Shown here piece after piece: positions 1-9,352 of a stretch of 24,180 nt of DNA. The notes below the pieces were generated by a model. That model saw nothing but the letters and a program-made list of their open reading frames with translations, did not search any database and was not told where the DNA came from. Position 1 is the first letter of the stretch; every line of letters begins with the position of its first letter. The position numbers and the translations under genes were made by a program. The stretch is from Candidatus Altimarinota bacterium (lineage in GTDB: Bacteria > Patescibacteriota > Gracilibacteria > Absconditabacterales > Absconditicoccaceae): contig WFMP01000074.1 of NCBI GenBank assembly GCA_015489035.1, positions 1-24,180 of the forward strand, read 5' to 3'.

Positions 1-71
1 CATCAAAATAATTCTTTATCTAATTTAAAATATATTTTATCCATAGTTTCTAATAATTGTTTAGTTATCAT
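1..71 (-). CDS. Unknown protein, N-terminal fragment cut by window edge
   Basis: Only the first 23 residues are inside the window, beginning MITKQLLETM and reaching a TGA (glycine) codon at the edge. The start ATG lies 21 bases downstream of the stop of the HD-domain gene on the same strand, so it is probably the next gene of that run. The visible part is charged and leucine-rich with no recognisable motif. No Shine-Dalgarno sequence precedes it. Function cannot be assigned from this much sequence. Confidence 0.55.
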
Positions 72-92
72 AATGTTTTTTTAGTTATAAAA

Positions 93-680
93 TTATTTCT
101 CCTTATAAAACATATTTTCTTTTTCTGCTTTTTCAAAATATATATCTAAAATTCTATCAAGTCAGAATTCAGAATCTACTTTTGAGTATTGATTTTCTTT
201 TGTTTTTTCTAAATTATAATTCCATTCTCTCCAACCTTTTCAGTTAGCTAAAACATTTTGAATAATAGGATGAGTTTTATCTAAAGAATAAACAAATCTT
301 GCTTCTTTAGAATCTTTTGATTCATATTCTTTAATTAAATCAATTACATTTCATAAAACATTTCAAAATTCTTTTTCTAACTTATCTAAGGCATCTTTTT
401 CTCTTTTTTCTTTAGTTTTTAATCATTCTGTATCAACTACTGCAATCGTATCTCAAGCATATATTTCAACTAAATCATGAATTAAAGCAATTTTAATACA
501 TTTCTCTATATTTAGCTTTGGAAAATCTTCAGCAAAAACAATAACCATCATTGCTAAATGATAACTATGCTCTGCGTCATTTTCTTGTTTTCAATTTTTT
601 AGATAAATTGCTCTATCTATATCTTTCATTTTATCTATTAATTCAATTAATTTCAGTTTATTTCCTAGATTTTTTATCAT
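93..680 (-). CDS. HD-domain phosphohydrolase, HDDC2/YfbR-like (5'-deoxynucleotidase type)
   Basis: 195 residues read with TGA = Gly, ending on TAA. The metal-binding HD pattern is visible: AEHSYH near residues 36-41, the His-Asp pair in LIHDL near 67-70, then E72 and the AGDT segment near 75-78. This arrangement (R..G..E..AEHS followed by HDLVEIYAGD) is that of the small HD family including human HDDC2 and E. coli YfbR, which dephosphorylate deoxynucleoside 5'-monophosphates. A nucleotide salvage or pool-cleaning role is inferred; the substrate is not shown by sequence. The gene follows the decarboxylase by 21 bases and precedes the truncated gene at the window edge, so cotranscription is likely. 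Family assignment is firm, exact activity is not. Confidence 0.8.
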
Positions 681-701
681 AATATTTTTTTAATTATAAA
701 A

Positions 702-1973
702 CTAAATAATTTTATCTAAATTTTCATAATCTAAAGTATTAAAATAATCCTTCAAAGTTTGAGCTCTTCTAATTTGTATAACCTCACCATTTTCTTTCAG
801 CAATAATTCCTTTGCTCTTAATTTTGCATTATAATTAAATCCCATAGCATAACCGTGAGCTCAGGCATCATGCAAAACTATATAATCTCAAATTTCAACT
901 TTTGGTAACTTTCTATCTATTGCAAATTTATCATTGTTTTCACATAAAGAACCTGTCACATCATAAGTATAGTCTTTTGAATTATTTTCTTTTCCTAAAA
1001 CTGTTAAATAATGATATGCTCCATACATTCCTGGTCTCATAAAATCTGCCATAGAAGCATTTAATCAAACATATTTTTTATAAGTATCTTTTAAATGGAC
1101 TACTTTTGCAACCAACTGAGCATAAGGTCAAGAAATATTTCTTCATTGCTCCATTACTATATTTAGTGGAATCTTTCTTTTACTATTATCTATCAAACTA
1201 TCATAAACTGTTTTTATTTCTTTTGAAACATATTCTAAATCCACTTCTTTGTCATCTGGATGGTATGGTATTCCTACTCCTCATCATAAATTGATAAAAT
1301 TGAATTCTATTCAAACTTTTTGTTCAATTTCTACAACTAATTCTAAAAGCAATTTAGCAGTTTCTACTAACGAATCTGGATTTAAATCATTTGACATAAC
1401 CATAGTATGAAGTCCAAATTTTTTAGCTCACAGATTTTTTAGTTTTTTATAAGCCTCAAGAATTTGTTTTTTTTTCATTCAGTATTTAGCTTCTGAAGGA
1501 ATTCAAATAATATCATTTCAACCAGTTTTTTCATCTCCTGGATTATATCTACAACAAACATATTCAGTTAATTTTCATACATTTGCCATATAAAAATCTA
1601 TATGAGAAATATCGTCAAAATTTACTATTGCATTTAATTCTTTTGCTTTTTTAAAATCTTCAACTGGTGTATCATTTGAAGTAAACATTATATCAGGTCA
1701 TACATTTCAAACACTTTCTGATAAATATAATTCTCATAAAGAACTACAATCCATTCAACATCATTCTTCTTTCAAAATTTCCAAAATATAAGGATTTGGA
1801 TGAGCCTTTACAGCATAATAGTTCTTAAAATTTGGTACCCAAGAAAATGCTTTATAAACACTTCTTACTTTTTCTCTAAGACCTTTTTCATTAAAAATTA
1901 AAAAAGGAGTTCAAAAATTCTTATCAAGTTTTTTAATATCTTCTAGTGTGTATGGAAGTTTATATCTATTCAT
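702..1973 (-). CDS. lysA: Diaminopimelate decarboxylase-like PLP enzyme (fold type III)
   Basis: 423 residues with many TGA glycines. The PLP-binding lysine is in YYAVKAHPN near residue 55. The phosphate-binding glycine loop is NLGGGVGIPY, with two of the glycines written TGA. The usual EPGR motif reads EQGR. The catalytic cysteine side is GSLCENND, followed by DAGAHGYAMGFNYN and the IRRAQT end typical of diaminopimelate decarboxylases. The family converts meso-diaminopimelate to L-lysine and CO2; related members act on ornithine or carboxynorspermidine. No other lysine biosynthesis gene is in the window, so the substrate is uncertain. It lies 73 bases downstream of the ABC exporter on the same strand. 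The family call is strong and the exact substrate moderate. Confidence 0.8.
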
Positions 1974-2046
1974 AAATATTTATTAATAATAAATACTATA
2001 ATTTTTAATATTTAAAAAAGTTATTTCAAGGAAAGAATTATCAATT

Positions 2047-3783
2047 TTATTCCAACACCACTCCGTTTTGCAAGTCAACCAATGTTTTGTATATTTTATT
2101 TGTTTTGATAAGATCATTATGTTTTCACTCTCATCAAACTTTTCCATTTTCTAACACTATAATTTTATCTGAATGCATTACTGTTTGGAGTCTATGAGCA
2201 ATTACTATACTTGTTCTTCATTCCATAAGTTCATCAAGTGCTTTTGTAATTTTATGTTCTGAGATACTATCAAGTGCAGAAGTTGGTTCATCAAGTATAA
2301 TTATTTTCGGGTCTTTCAAAAATATCCTAGCTATCGCTAATCTCTGTTTTTCTCATCAACTTAATTTTACTCATTTTTCACCAACTTCAGTATCAAGTCA
2401 TTTTTCTAATTTTTCTATCATATCTACTATCTGTGCTTTCTCCAATGCCTCCCAAATTTTTTCTTCCTTATTTTCTATATTTTCTCCATCAAAAGCATAT
2501 TCCAAATTTTCTCTTATAGTTCCATCAAAAATTCAAGGTTCTTGTGATAAATATCAAATATATTTATATAAACTTTCTATTTTCAAGTCTTTTAAATTTT
2601 GTCAATCTATAAATATTTCTCAACTTTTATAATCATAAAGTCTTAATAAAATCTTTATAATTGTAGATTTTCAATTTCCACTATGACCAACCAATGCATT
2701 TTTCTTTCAATCTAAAAATTCTAAATTTAAATTTTTAAACAATATTTTATCCTTACTATATCAAAAAACTAAATTTCTAATCTTTATTTCTCATTTTTTA
2801 AATACAAAATCTTTTGTTCCATCTTTTATTTCAGTTGGCGTATTCAAGAAATTTTTTAATTTTTTATAAACTTCTAAATCTTCTGTAATTCTATTTATTT
2901 CTCTGATTGCAGTTTCTATAGGATTCCACAAAGTCCATAAATATCAAATTATCATAACTATCATAGCAATAGTCATCTCTCATTTTAATACCAAACTTCA
3001 CAAAAAGAAATATGTACTAAATTCTAAAATCTTTACAAAAAAGAATAAACTAGAATAAAGTATAACTTGATGTTTTCTTATATTTGATCTATATTTTGGT
3101 AAATCTTTTAATATTTGTTTTGAATAATTTAATTCTTGATTTGTTTTTCAAAAAATTTTTATAAGCAAAAATTCATTTATTATTTTTATAATTAATCTGC
3201 TATCTTTTTCATATATTTCATTCTCTGCTTTTACATATTTTTTTATTTTTCTCTTAATATAAGAATTAAGAGAATACATTAAAATAAGAAAAATAATTAA
3301 TATAAACAAAAATAAAGGAAGAAAATAAACAAAAATTATTGATATAACTATAATTTTAAAAACTGTATTTGTCATTATTTCAATAATACCAAGAAAAATA
3401 TTTGCTTGGGCTTGAACTCATCTATTGAATCTGGCAATAAGTTTTCAACTTCATTCATCTATAATTTGACTATAATTTTTCTCTAAAAGTTGTTTCTTAT
3501 AATTTTGATTTATATTTTTTAAATAGACAGCTCGTAGTTTTGATTGTAATATAGATGCTACTACCCAAAACAAGGAAGCCAAAACAACAAAAAATATTCA
3601 CACACTAAACCAAAATAACAAATCATGATAACTTCATTTAATTTCTAAAATATGTATTAATTCTTTACTTATCTGCGGAAAATACAAAAAAATAGATTCA
3701 GTTAAAAATAGAATCAAAACTGTGATATAAAATTCTTTTTTTACAATTTTATAACTTTTTAATATACTTATTATTTCTTTCAT
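2047..3783 (-). CDS. ABC exporter, fused transmembrane and ATPase domains (ABCB/MsbA-type half transporter)
   Basis: 578 residues. The N-terminal half (about 1-305) has several hydrophobic segments, clearest near 18-38, 55-80, 140-170 and 243-285, as expected of an exporter membrane domain. The C-terminal half (about 325-578) is a full nucleotide-binding domain: Walker A GHSGNGKST near 366-374, Q-loop in YLSQEPGIF, signature LSGGEKQR near 474, Walker B IIILDEP followed by TSALD, and the H-loop in IAHRL. All core residues are present, so it should be an active ATPase working as a homodimer or with a second half transporter. Substrate (lipid, peptide or drug) cannot be told. It begins 5 bases after yaaA ends, so the two are probably cotranscribed. 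Confidence 0.9.
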
Positions 3784-3788
3784 AAAAT

Positions 3789-4514
3789 TTAATCTTTCTT
3801 AATAAAATTCACATCAATTATATTACCCTCTTCAACTATTTCTCAGCCAAAGTTTTTATAATTAAATATATTTTTTTCACAAACATTTTTTACCAATTTT
3901 CATTTTATTTTTTTAACTCAATGACTAATCTTTTTTCAATCTGGTTTAAGAAAATTTATATTTATTATTTTTATTCAAGCATTTAAGATCTTCTCTAACT
4001 TCTTTTTGTGTCTTGAACAATTAGTTCACAGTCAAATAAGTTTTGCATAATTTATTGGCAGTAAATTTACTATATAATCAGGTTTTAAATCAATAATGGT
4101 ATCTGGGATTTTATCCCACCAAAATTTATATAAATCAGTTTTCTCAAGTGGTAATTTATAGTTTCATATTTTATCAAGTGGTTTCAAAATTCCATACATT
4201 CAAGAAAAGATTAAGAAATTATCTTCAAAAAACTTTTTTCATTGTTCATTCATTCAATTATAATCAATAGCATTATACATCACACCAGAATATCTATTTA
4301 TTGCTTCTAAAAAATATTTCTGCTTTCATTCACACAAAGTTTCGTTTAGTAAAAATCCTTCTTCAAATCTTTTTCAAGTACATTTTAAATTTTTTTCAGA
4401 AACAGAAGTTGCAATTTTACAAGGTTTTCCAAATTTAAAACTTAATTTCTCTTCTTTATAATTTCATCAATTAGTTTTTCCTTCACTTGGAGGAAGTAGA
4501 AATATTATTTTCAT
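3789..4514 (-). CDS. yaaA: YaaA family protein (DUF328, peroxide stress response)
   Basis: 241 residues, close to the family's usual 240-260. The N-terminus carries the hallmark LLPPSEGKTNGG. Further family motifs are YSGVMYNAIDY near residue 75 and IFSGMYGILKPLDKIGNYKL near residue 102, corresponding to the Y.G..Y.ALD and LSGLYGLLRPLD blocks. In E. coli YaaA binds DNA and lowers intracellular free iron damage under H2O2 stress; that role is known for the family and only inferred here. Its ATG is 2 bases after the stop of the GIY-YIG gene, and its stop is 5 bases before the ABC exporter, so all three are very likely one transcript. Confidence 0.88.
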
Positions 4515-4516
4515 AA

Positions 4517-4771
4517 TTATTTTTTAAAATTATCTACTAAATCTAATTTTTGTTGTCTTTTTAGTTTTTTAATTTCAATTTCTCTCTTTGTTGCTTTACT
4601 TCTATTCTCAGATTTTTCAAAATAAATAAGTTCTACAGGTTGTCTAGCCTTCGTATATTTTGCTCATCCTAAAATATCTCCATTATGCTGTTTTAACCTT
4701 TTTTCTAAATTAGTTGTAATTCAAGTATAAAGTGTATTATCAGAACATTTTAAAACATAAACAAAATACAT
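4517..4771 (-). CDS. GIY-YIG single-domain nuclease, YhbQ/UPF0213 type
   Basis: 84 residues. The motif starts at once as YFVYVLKC, followed by LYTGITTNLEKRLKQHN, giving the GIY...YIG-like pair and the conserved Arg. The ELIYFEK segment and the later glutamates in the basic helix complete the small GIY-YIG fold. Stand-alone members of this size are common in bacteria and resemble the UvrC N-terminal nuclease domain; YhbQ-type proteins cut DNA in vitro, but their cellular role is poorly defined. It is the first gene of the minus-strand run, with a candidate promoter just upstream that overlaps the promoter of cutA. Confidence 0.85.
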
Positions 4772-4782
4772 AAATAAGTTAT

Positions 4783-4810
4783 TTGACAAAAATAATAAAA
4801 ACTGTATAAT
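4783..4810 (+). promoter_or_regulatory. Consensus sigma-70 promoter of cutA
   Basis: A perfect TTGACA (4783-4788) and a perfect TATAAT (4805-4810) are separated by 16 bases. The predicted transcription start is near 4817, about 43 bases before the cutA ATG. It is the best promoter match in the window. Confidence 0.75.
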
Positions 4811-4820
4811 TTAATAACAA
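4792..4820 (-). promoter_or_regulatory. Candidate sigma-70 promoter for the GIY-YIG/yaaA/ABC run
   Basis: Reading the minus strand, TTGTTA (4815-4820) and TATTAT (4792-4797) are separated by 17 bases, close to consensus. The predicted start, near 4785, gives a leader of about 14 bases before the ATG at 4771. It overlaps the oppositely directed cutA promoter, so the two may exclude each other. Confidence 0.45.
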
Positions 4821-4859
4821 CTAAGAGTAGTTAAATTTAATTAAATAAAAATAAACAAA

Positions 4860-5306
4860 ATGAAAGAATATTCAACAAGAAAGTATATTAAATATGTTCA
4901 AATAAACATAACTTGTCCAAACATAGAAACAGCTGACAAAATATCTACAGCTTTGGTGAATAGAAAATTAGTAAGTTGTGTTCAAATTACAGATACAATT
5001 AAATCAGTTTATCTATGGAACTGAAAGATAGAAAAAAACCACGAACTTGTTCTAACAGCAAAAACGAGAGCAAGGTATTTCTTAACTATTGAAAGAACAG
5101 TAAAAGAATTACATCCATACACAACACCAGAAATTATTGCTCTACCTATAATTAAATGATCAAATGAATATTTAAGATGGATAGATGAAAGTCTATGATT
5201 AAAAACTGTGGATTTTGAAAATAATACTGTCATTAAAGAAGAAAAAGAAAAAGAAAAAGAAAAAGAAAAAGAAAATAATAGTAAAAAAACTAAAATTAAA
5301 ATTTAA
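4860..5306 (+). CDS. cutA: CutA-family protein (divalent ion tolerance) with Lys/Glu-rich tail
   Basis: 148 residues with three in-frame TGA codons. The CutA core is clear: NITCPNIETADKISTALVN near residue 17, LVSCVQI, VYLWNGKIE with Gly as TGA, LTAKT, ELHPYTTPEIIALPI near residue 84, and LRWIDES near residue 106. CutA forms compact trimers and is tied by genetics to copper and other divalent metal tolerance, although its biochemical role is unclear. The core ends near residue 115 and is followed by an unusual tail of alternating Glu and Lys from a (GAAAAA) repeat, making the protein longer than the usual 105-115 residues. No Shine-Dalgarno motif precedes the ATG, which sits in AAACAAAATG. 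It is the only protein gene on the plus strand in this window and has its own promoter and terminator. Confidence 0.92.
5241..5274 (+). repeat. GAAAAA hexanucleotide tandem repeat inside cutA
   Basis: Five perfect copies of GAAAAA plus a partial sixth encode the Glu-Lys tail of CutA. The unit is six bases, so slippage changes the tail length without breaking the frame. Confidence 0.85.
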
Positions 5307-5315
5307 AAAAATACG

Positions 5316-5954
5316 TTAAGAGAGAAATTCTCTCTTTTTTTTAATATTATATTTTTCTATATCTTTAAGAAATTTATAAATAGGTTCAGAAATCATATTT
5401 TTAATACTTAATAAACCTTTTTCATAATATATTTCTATTATCTTCGAACTACTTAACTCATAACTTGATTGTCATAATTCAATAACTTCTAAATCGAGAC
5501 TAGATGATTTTAAAATATAATTATAATCTCAAACAGGAAATCATTTTCTTTTGAAAAAATAAATTTTTTTAAATTTAAAAGAAGATATTTTACTAAGTCT
5601 AATAGCATTTAAAATTTTAAGGAATTGATCACTTCATAAAGCTATCCCGTCAAAATCTTCTCATATAATTTCATTTCTTGTATCATTTCAAACCGAAAAA
5701 TTTGGATATAATATATTCAGCATAAAAAATACATTTTGAATACCCAAAAAATTTTCTTTCATATTTAATTTCCTTAGATTTTCGTTAAATTTTCAATCAT
5801 TATTTTTATCTAAAAATTTTTTTATGATTTTATCTCATAATTTTATAGAAAAATATATATCATTATTAGTTTTTGAAGCTAATTTTTCTATAAATTCTTC
5901 ATGTCAAAGATGTAAAGGTCAAAATGAACCAGGTACATAAATAGGCTTTTTCAT
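5316..5954 (-). CDS. NadD-like nucleotidyltransferase (HIGH-type)
   Basis: 212 residues. The N-terminus has the nucleotidyltransferase signature GSFGPLHLGH at residues 9-18, matching GxFxPxHxGH of NadD, CoaD and related adenylyl/cytidylyltransferases. Near residue 177 the ELSSSKI segment, followed by a helix and LLSIKNMISEPIYKFL, resembles the ISSTxIR plus C-terminal part of nicotinate-nucleotide adenylyltransferase. The middle is more divergent and Asn/Phe-rich, so the nucleotide and acceptor are uncertain; NAD biosynthesis is the likeliest pathway. Its ATG is 2 bases after the apt stop, implying coupling. The last ten codons lie inside the cutA terminator hairpin of the opposite strand. Confidence 0.72.
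5318..5342 (+). terminator. Rho-independent terminator of cutA
   Basis: A 7-bp stem AAGAGAG/CTCTCTT (5318-5324 with 5330-5336) and a 5-base loop are followed by a run of T. It lies 11 bases after the cutA stop. The same DNA encodes the last residues of the convergent NadD-like gene, whose stop is at 5316-5318. On the minus strand the hairpin is not directly followed by a U run. Confidence 0.8.
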
Positions 5955-5956
5955 AA

Positions 5957-6463
5957 TTAATATTTTACTAAACTAATAATCTTTTTATTTCAAAACTTAT
6001 TTCTTCCATTTAAAAAATCTAATTCAATTACAAAACTTAGACTATCTATTTTTCAACCTAATTTTTCGACCAAATCACAAGCTGCTTTTGCACTTCCACC
6101 GGTTGCAAGCAAATCATCAATTATTGCGACTTTATCTCATTTTTTAATTGCTGTTTTTTGCATTTCAAAAGTGTTACTTCCATATTCCAAATCATAAGAG
6201 ATATTCTCACATTCTCATGGAAGTTTTCATTTCTTTCTAAGCATAACAAAAGGTTTTTTCATTTCATATGCTAAAATTGAACCAAATATAAAACCTCTTG
6301 CATCAAGACCTACAATTTTATCTATGTCTCAAATATTTTGTTTAAATTGTTCTATTGTAAATTTCAAAGCATCATAATTTTGCAAAATAGGACTCATATC
6401 TTTAAAACTTATCCCTTCTTTTGGGAAATCTTGAATTTCTGCAATATAATTTTTTAAGTTCAT
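5957..6463 (-). CDS. apt: Adenine phosphoribosyltransferase
   Basis: 168 residues, the usual length. It converts adenine and PRPP to AMP and diphosphate in the cytosol. Visible family blocks: IQDFPKEGISFKDMSPIL at the N-terminus, IVGLDARGFIFG near residue 50, MLRKKGKLPGE near residue 74 with TGA glycines, and the PRPP-binding motif VAIIDDLLATGGSAKA near residue 112. All catalytic features are intact. It is preceded by the amidase gene with a 10-base gap and followed at 2 bases by the NadD-like gene, so the group joins base salvage to nucleotide cofactor metabolism. Confidence 0.95.
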
Positions 6464-6473
6464 AATATATAAT

Positions 6474-8621
6474 TTATAATCCAAAATTTTTAATAACTAC
6501 TCCAGGAAAATACCATTGAATAATTTGTTTATAATTTAATCATTTTCTAGCAAGATATTCTGCTCATTTTCAGCTTAACCCTACTCCATGTCAGTAAAAT
6601 TTATTACATTTTCACAAATCTATGTTATTTACCAAATATGGAGTATCCACCCAACCAAATTTCTGTGCAGCTGACAATGTAAAGCCAGGAGAACAACTAA
6701 AATAAGGTAAAATAGGAATATAATTATCATAAAGTAAATATTGATTTTTTGTAGCCTTAAGTGCCTTCGACCATAACTTTGAAGTTTTCTCATATCCAGC
6801 TCCGACATATTTTTGAAATATTCTTGGATCATCTATAGCATTATAAACAGCTTGTTTAGGTATTGAAGGTTGAATATTTCACTTATCCAAATAAAATAAT
6901 AAATAAGTTTTTGCTAATAAAGCCATTACTTTTATTTTTTCAAAAGGCATCTGATCATCACTTTCTGCAATTCAAGCAAGATAATCATTTATTTTCAACA
7001 TATTAATTACAATAAATTTCCTTTCATATTTTCATCACATTCCTTTTATCAATCCTTTTTTAATAGCAATATTTCATTTAAAACTATTCCAAGGAATTCA
7101 AGCATAAGACTTTCTATGGTAATTTTTAAATATTATTATTCAACCATTACTTAAGATAGTTAAAGAATGAGTAGTTATAGATTTATTTTTAAACCAAACT
7201 ATTAAATTAGAAAATTTATCTACTTCAAAAGATTTTAAATTTTTAAAAATTCATTTACTTGTAATTATTGTACAATTATTTGTACATTCTATGTTATAAT
7301 ATTTTAATTTAGACAATTCATAAAGCAATACTTTCACAGGTTTTTTTATTAAAGTAGAAATCTGATTAAAATAAATTTTATGTTTAATCTTTATTATTTT
7401 ATGGGTATTTACTTTTCATCATAGATATTTCAAAGCTTTTTGTTTCATTAAATATCTTATATTATCCATAAAAATAGGATAAACTTGTATTTTATAATTA
7501 TATTTTGATGAAGATGCAGTTATCCATTTATTTCAAAAAACAAAATATCATCTCCTCTGTAAAGTAATTGTATTTCATTTACAAGTAATTTCTAATCAAA
7601 CTATATTTGAATCACATTTTTGTAAATCTTTTACATTTTTTAATTTAATTACAATTTTATTAGTTAATGAAAATTTTTTTCAAATATAAATAGTTTTATT
7701 TTGTTTAACAAAAGATATATTTTTAATTCTTGGGTTTTCTATTCTTGATTTATAATTTTTTAATCTTAAATAAACTTGTCTTCTAATATAAGGCAAATCA
7801 GCATACAAATATTTACCTGGACAATCAGTATGTCCAGTGTCTCTATGTCAAACTATAGAAAAATGTGTAACATTTTGAATATAAGGAGGTTTCTGGAAAG
7901 ATTCTTTATGATAAACAACTTTATTGTATGGATTAATATTATATTTTCTGGCCAAAGCTGTTGATAATTTTATTAATGAAGCTAACTGCTTTTTTGTAGG
8001 TTTTTCTATATTAAAATTTCAAATCAGAGCTATTCAAATAGAAGGAGGATTATTATAAGAAGAATTCGCACCTACAACTCAAGCTCAACCTTGCCTTCAT
8101 TCGTAAATATTTCAAAATTGATCTATTAAAAAATTATATCAAATATCTCACCATTTCCTAATAATCGCATGATAATAATAAACTCACCTAATATATTTTT
8201 CTATTGCTTGTTTAGTCTTAAATCTCTTATAATCAGCAGCAGTATGATGTATTATTATATCTGTTTTATGGAATTTATATCACAAAGGCCACCAAAGTTT
8301 CTTTCAATTTAAATTATAAACTACTTTATTAAGCTTAATTTGATTTTTCCAATGAGATAACATATACTTTTCTCTATCTTTTTCTATAGTCCTTTCTTTT
8401 AGATTTCGCCAATATTTTTTAGGATCTTCGGTTATCCTTTTATCTAAATCTTTATTTTGTTTAATAATATCTTTATAAATTTTAAAATCTGAAAATAAAT
8501 ACTTATTATTTGCACCCCATTCCTGTCTTGTAATAATTTTTATTCATGGAAGATTCCGCTGAATTGCAAAAGTTGAGGATACGAACAAAAAAAATAACAA
8601 ACAACCTAATAATTTTTTCAT
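6474..8621 (-). CDS. Secreted peptidoglycan amidase fused to SpoIID/LytB-like domain
   Basis: 715 residues. Residues 1-19 form a signal peptide (Lys-Lys, hydrophobic core, SSTFA cleavage site). An N-acetylmuramoyl-L-alanine amidase (Amidase_2/PGRP) domain covers about 118-285: IIIHHTA near 122-128, YNFLIDQFGNIYEGR near 162-176, GIALIGNF near 196-203, VGHRDTGHTDCPG near 257-269. The zinc ligands would be H125 or H126, H259 and C267. The middle (about 300-530) is Lys/Ile-rich with no clear homology. The C-terminus (about 535-712) resembles SpoIID/LytB: NDYLAGIAES with candidate catalytic E553, MPFEKIKVMALLAKTY, SCSPGFT, and GHGVGLSGKGAEYLA with an IIQWYFPG end. SpoIID is a lytic transglycosylase that prefers stem-peptide-free glycan, so the fusion could do both steps. 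It is followed by apt after 10 bases. Confidence 0.88.
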
Positions 8622-8651
8622 AAAATATTTTTTTTAAATAAATATGTTCAA

Positions 8652-8679
8652 TGTATACAAAATTTAAAAAAATTTTCAA
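8652..8679 (-). promoter_or_regulatory. Candidate promoter for the amidase-SpoIID/apt genes
   Basis: On the minus strand TTGAAA (8674-8679) and TATACA (8652-8657) are 16 bases apart in a 102-base gap. The predicted start near 8646 gives a leader of about 25 bases with no Shine-Dalgarno motif. The match is moderate and the region is AT-rich, so chance occurrence is possible. Confidence 0.4.
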
Positions 8680-8723
8680 CAATAAAAATTATATTCAACT
8701 TAAGTTCAAGCTTAAAAAAGTTT

Positions 8724-9098
8724 CTACCATCTTACTATTTCATATTTGATTTTCTTATCTTTTATAATTTTCTCTATTTGTTTTTCATTCAGATTTTGTC
8801 TAGATTTACCAGTTTTAATCTCCAAAAAAACTATTTGTTTTAAATTTCAATTTGATAATCCATCAAAGATAACATAATCTACTCATTTTCACAAAAAATT
8901 CATATCTTTGGGATGATAGTTTATATCTTGCATAAAAGGAGCTAAAGTTTCGTAACTTTCTCATAAAATAACAGAACGAGATTTTTTTACAGATTTTTGT
9001 CTCTCTTTTCTTAACTCAGTATATTTAATTATTTTTCAAATAAAATATCACAAAAAAAATGAAACTATCACTATTCATCACCAATATATTTTTTCCAT
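8724..9098 (-). CDS. Membrane-anchored Holliday-junction-resolvase-like nuclease domain protein
   Basis: 124 residues. Residues 4-23 form one hydrophobic segment with TGA glycines, followed by a charged helix. The rest resembles the 'Holliday junction resolvase-related' restriction-nuclease-like fold: KSRSVILGESYETLAPFM near residue 39, NYHPKDMNFLGKGVDYVIFDG near 60-80, and IVFLEIKTGKS near 89-99. The D of VDYVIF, the E of FLEIK and its K form the D...ExK catalytic pattern of PD-(D/E)xK nucleases. Similar short membrane-tethered proteins occur in archaea and candidate-phylum bacteria; their function is not established. A DNA processing role at the membrane, such as uptake, is conjecture. It lies upstream of the amidase gene and divergent from tRNA-His. 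Confidence 0.75.
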
Positions 9099-9107
9099 AA
9101 TATTTAC

Positions 9108-9138
9108 TTGAATTTATTTACTAAAACATTATTATACT
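9108..9138 (+). promoter_or_regulatory. Candidate promoter of the tRNA-His/tRNA-Cys unit
   Basis: TTGAAT (9108-9113) and TATACT (9133-9138) are separated by 19 bases; TATTAT at 9130-9135 gives a 16-base alternative. The tRNA begins 11 bases after the -10. On the opposite strand the same bases read TATAAT (9131-9136), a possible -10 for the nuclease gene, so the unit may be divergent. Confidence 0.5.
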
Positions 9139-9149
9139 CCTCACTTTAT

Positions 9150-9226
9150 GGTGGTTGTAGTTCAACTGGCAGAGCCCTGGTTTGTGGTACCAGTCGTTGC
9201 GGGTTCAAGTCCCGTCAGCCACCCCA
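9150..9226 (+). tRNA. tRNA-His (anticodon GTG)
   Basis: A full cloverleaf with a 7-bp acceptor GTGGTTG/CAGCCAC, the extra G at -1 (9150) opposite C73 that marks histidine tRNA, anticodon GTG in loop TTGTGGT, and T-loop GGGTTCAAGTCCC. The 3' CCA is encoded (9224-9226). Confidence 0.95.
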
Positions 9227-9238
9227 TTTAAGTTATTT

Positions 9239-9312
9239 GGCACCGTACCAGAGTGGTCTAATGGAGGGGCCTGCAAAGCCTTCTTTCACCGGTTCGAATC
9301 CGGTCGGTGCCT
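9239..9312 (+). tRNA. tRNA-Cys (anticodon GCA)
   Basis: Acceptor GGCACCG/CGGTGCC, loop CTGCAAA with anticodon GCA, T-arm CCGGTTCGAATCCGG and discriminator T as usual for cysteine. CCA is not encoded. It lies 12 bases after tRNA-His on the same strand. Confidence 0.93.
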
Positions 9313-9352
9313 TGATCAAAAATCCACAAATTAAAAATATCATAAAATAATT

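Noticed and set aside
5009..5233. 74-codon frame on the minus strand
   Set aside because: Antisense shadow of cutA, whose protein is clearly recognised on the plus strand.
8694..8720. Hairpin TTAAG/CTTAA between the nuclease and amidase genes as a terminator
   Set aside because: Only five A/T-rich pairs, and no U run follows on the strand of the genes.
9108..9350. 80-codon frame on the plus strand
   Set aside because: It runs through tRNA-His and tRNA-Cys and is not a protein gene.
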